In this document: positions 63,291 through 64,000 of the stretch, piece by piece | Layout: each line of letters starts with the position of its first letter | Numbering within the stretch: position 1 is the stretch's first letter | Assembly: GCA_052034005.1 (NCBI GenBank) | Contig: JBPOJB010000040.1 | Coordinates: 1 to 64,000, forward strand | Source: JAAYDI01 sp052034005 | GTDB lineage: Bacteria > Planctomycetota > Planctomycetia > Pirellulales > Pirellulaceae | Direction of reading: 5' to 3' | Length of the DNA stretch: 64,000 nucleotides | Notes under the pieces: model-generated | What the model was told of the DNA's origin: nothing | Seen by the model: only the letters and a program-made list of their open reading frames with translations | The model's database searches: none | Translations under genes and position numbers: made by a program

Positions 63291-64000
63291 TTACTGGACG
63301 GCGAACTTGACGCGAATCAGGACTTCCTTCGTCTGAGGATGGGTCGTTTTCAAGACTATGCGTCCCAACCCGGCACGATTTCCTCCCATGCGGTTGATCG
63401 GCTCGCCGCCGGATGGGACTTCGATAGTCACCAAGTACTGGATCGTCTTGCCCTGGTTCAATTCCTTGCGAGGGCTGATGGTCACCTGCAGGTACTCGGC
63501 CGGGTCCACTTCGCCGACCGTCAATTGCGTTTCGTGGCGGTGATCGCCGGTCACGTACAGTTGTAGAACCGCCTGCGCGCCTTCGGACCGCTTGAGGGTG
63601 CCGAATTTGAGCAGGCCCAGGTCGGCGTTGAACACAGCCGAAGAGGCGATCCGAATATCGGACATCACCCGCCCTTTGACGGGGATATGCAGGAGCGCTT
63701 CCTTGTCTGCGTGCGCCTTGATGTGGATTGTCTGGTTTATCGGCCCCAGTGGCAACCCAGGTTTGGCGATTAGTCGGACCAGGAGTCCACAGCTGGCGCC
63801 TTTTTCCTGCTCCACCACCTCCTGGGGAAGAGGCTCGAAGGCCACGTCGAAGAACGGGGCCGTGTAAGGGTCTTCCCAGCTCGTTTCCAGGATGTCGAGA
63901 TGGTCGCTGCGGAAGCCGAACAGCTGGAACTGTGCCTCCGAGCCGGTGTTGGAAGACACCATGCCCATCGCCACTTCGCTCGGCAACGCCCGGACCGTCT
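63291..64000 (-). CDS. DUF1573-like beta-sandwich protein, 5' end beyond window
   Basis: The C-terminal ~236 residues of a protein continuing beyond 64000. Ig-like beta repeats (FFDVAFEPLP, LHIPVKGRVMSDIRI, GRIVLKTTHPQTKEVLIRVKFAVQ) resemble DUF1573 proteins, common in planctomycetes and Bacteroidetes. The start is not in the window; an in-frame TTG at 63986 is probably an internal codon. It is upstream of the cytochrome gene on the same strand. Confidence 0.6.
   Translation of the reverse strand, partial: TVRALPSEVAMGMVSSNTGSEAQFQLFGFRSDHLDILETSWEDPYTAPFFDVAFEPLPQEVVEQEKGASCGLLVRLIAKPGLPLGPINQTIHIKAHADKEALLHIPVKGRVMSDIRIASSAVFNADLGLLKFGTLKRSEGAQAVLQLYVTGDHRHETQLTVGEVDPAEYLQVTISPRKELNQGKTIQYLVTIEVPSGGEPINRMGGNRAGLGRIVLKTTHPQTKEVLIRVKFAVQ

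Overview
The window reads as a chromosomal segment of a high-GC member of the Planctomycetota, probably close to the Pirellulales. The clues are a cysteine-rich exported protein of the planctomycete YTV-repeat type, a DUF1573-type protein, a secreted four-haem cytochrome fused to a phosphoesterase-like domain, a soluble NtrB/NtrC-like pair, a fused AroD-AroE protein, and an F-type ATP synthase whose c and b subunits carry signal-like leaders. I saw no insertion sequence, integrase, prophage, CRISPR array or rRNA. The only RNA gene I recognise is one tRNA-Glu(CUC).

Layout. 1-6.4 kb: a small beta-carbonic-anhydrase-like protein and an rRNA-dimethylase-like methyltransferase, a converging ATP-grasp ligase and zinc peptidase, and a large secreted TIM-barrel-type protein whose gene is bracketed by two copies of a 23-bp hairpin; then tRNA-Glu. 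6.5-12.3 kb: the YTV protein, a membrane-anchored Ser/Thr kinase, the sulfur transferase LarE and a Rho_N/DUF4912 protein. 12.7-20.8 kb: a complete atp operon (atpZ-like, atpI-like, B, E, F, H, A, G, D, C). 21-25.6 kb: an FHA-like protein, a 95-residue orphan, a YfhO-type membrane protein, and serine acetyltransferase reading the other way. 25.9-41.7 kb is one long leftward run: EF-G-like GTPase, HisA, secreted alpha/beta hydrolase, OmpA-like lipoprotein, a 169-residue orphan, prepilin peptidase, AroDE, MutL, NtrC-type regulator, histidine kinase, PNPase, S15.

42-48 kb: an ECF sigma factor, ComEC, a short-chain dehydrogenase, xylose isomerase and a secretin-like exported protein. 49-60.9 kb: a ketosynthase homologue without the usual catalytic residues, an ABC ATPase behind a good promoter and operator-like palindrome, then nusA-infB-rbfA followed 2 bp later by a degenerate endonuclease-III-fold protein with a histone-H1-like tail, a TPR protein and YebC. 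61-64 kb: the cytochrome lipoprotein and the cut end of a DUF1573-like protein.

Most genes are housekeeping (energy, translation, recombination/repair, aromatic and histidine synthesis). The points I think deserve a second look are the catalytically altered homologues (the KS-like protein, the HhH protein after rbfA, AroE with Lys changed to Arg, an FHA-like domain with altered phosphothreonine pocket), several strong intergenic hairpins and palindromes, and the leader-bearing ATP synthase subunits. I did not find a clearly new multi-gene system. All family calls are from reading motifs by eye; no database search was possible.
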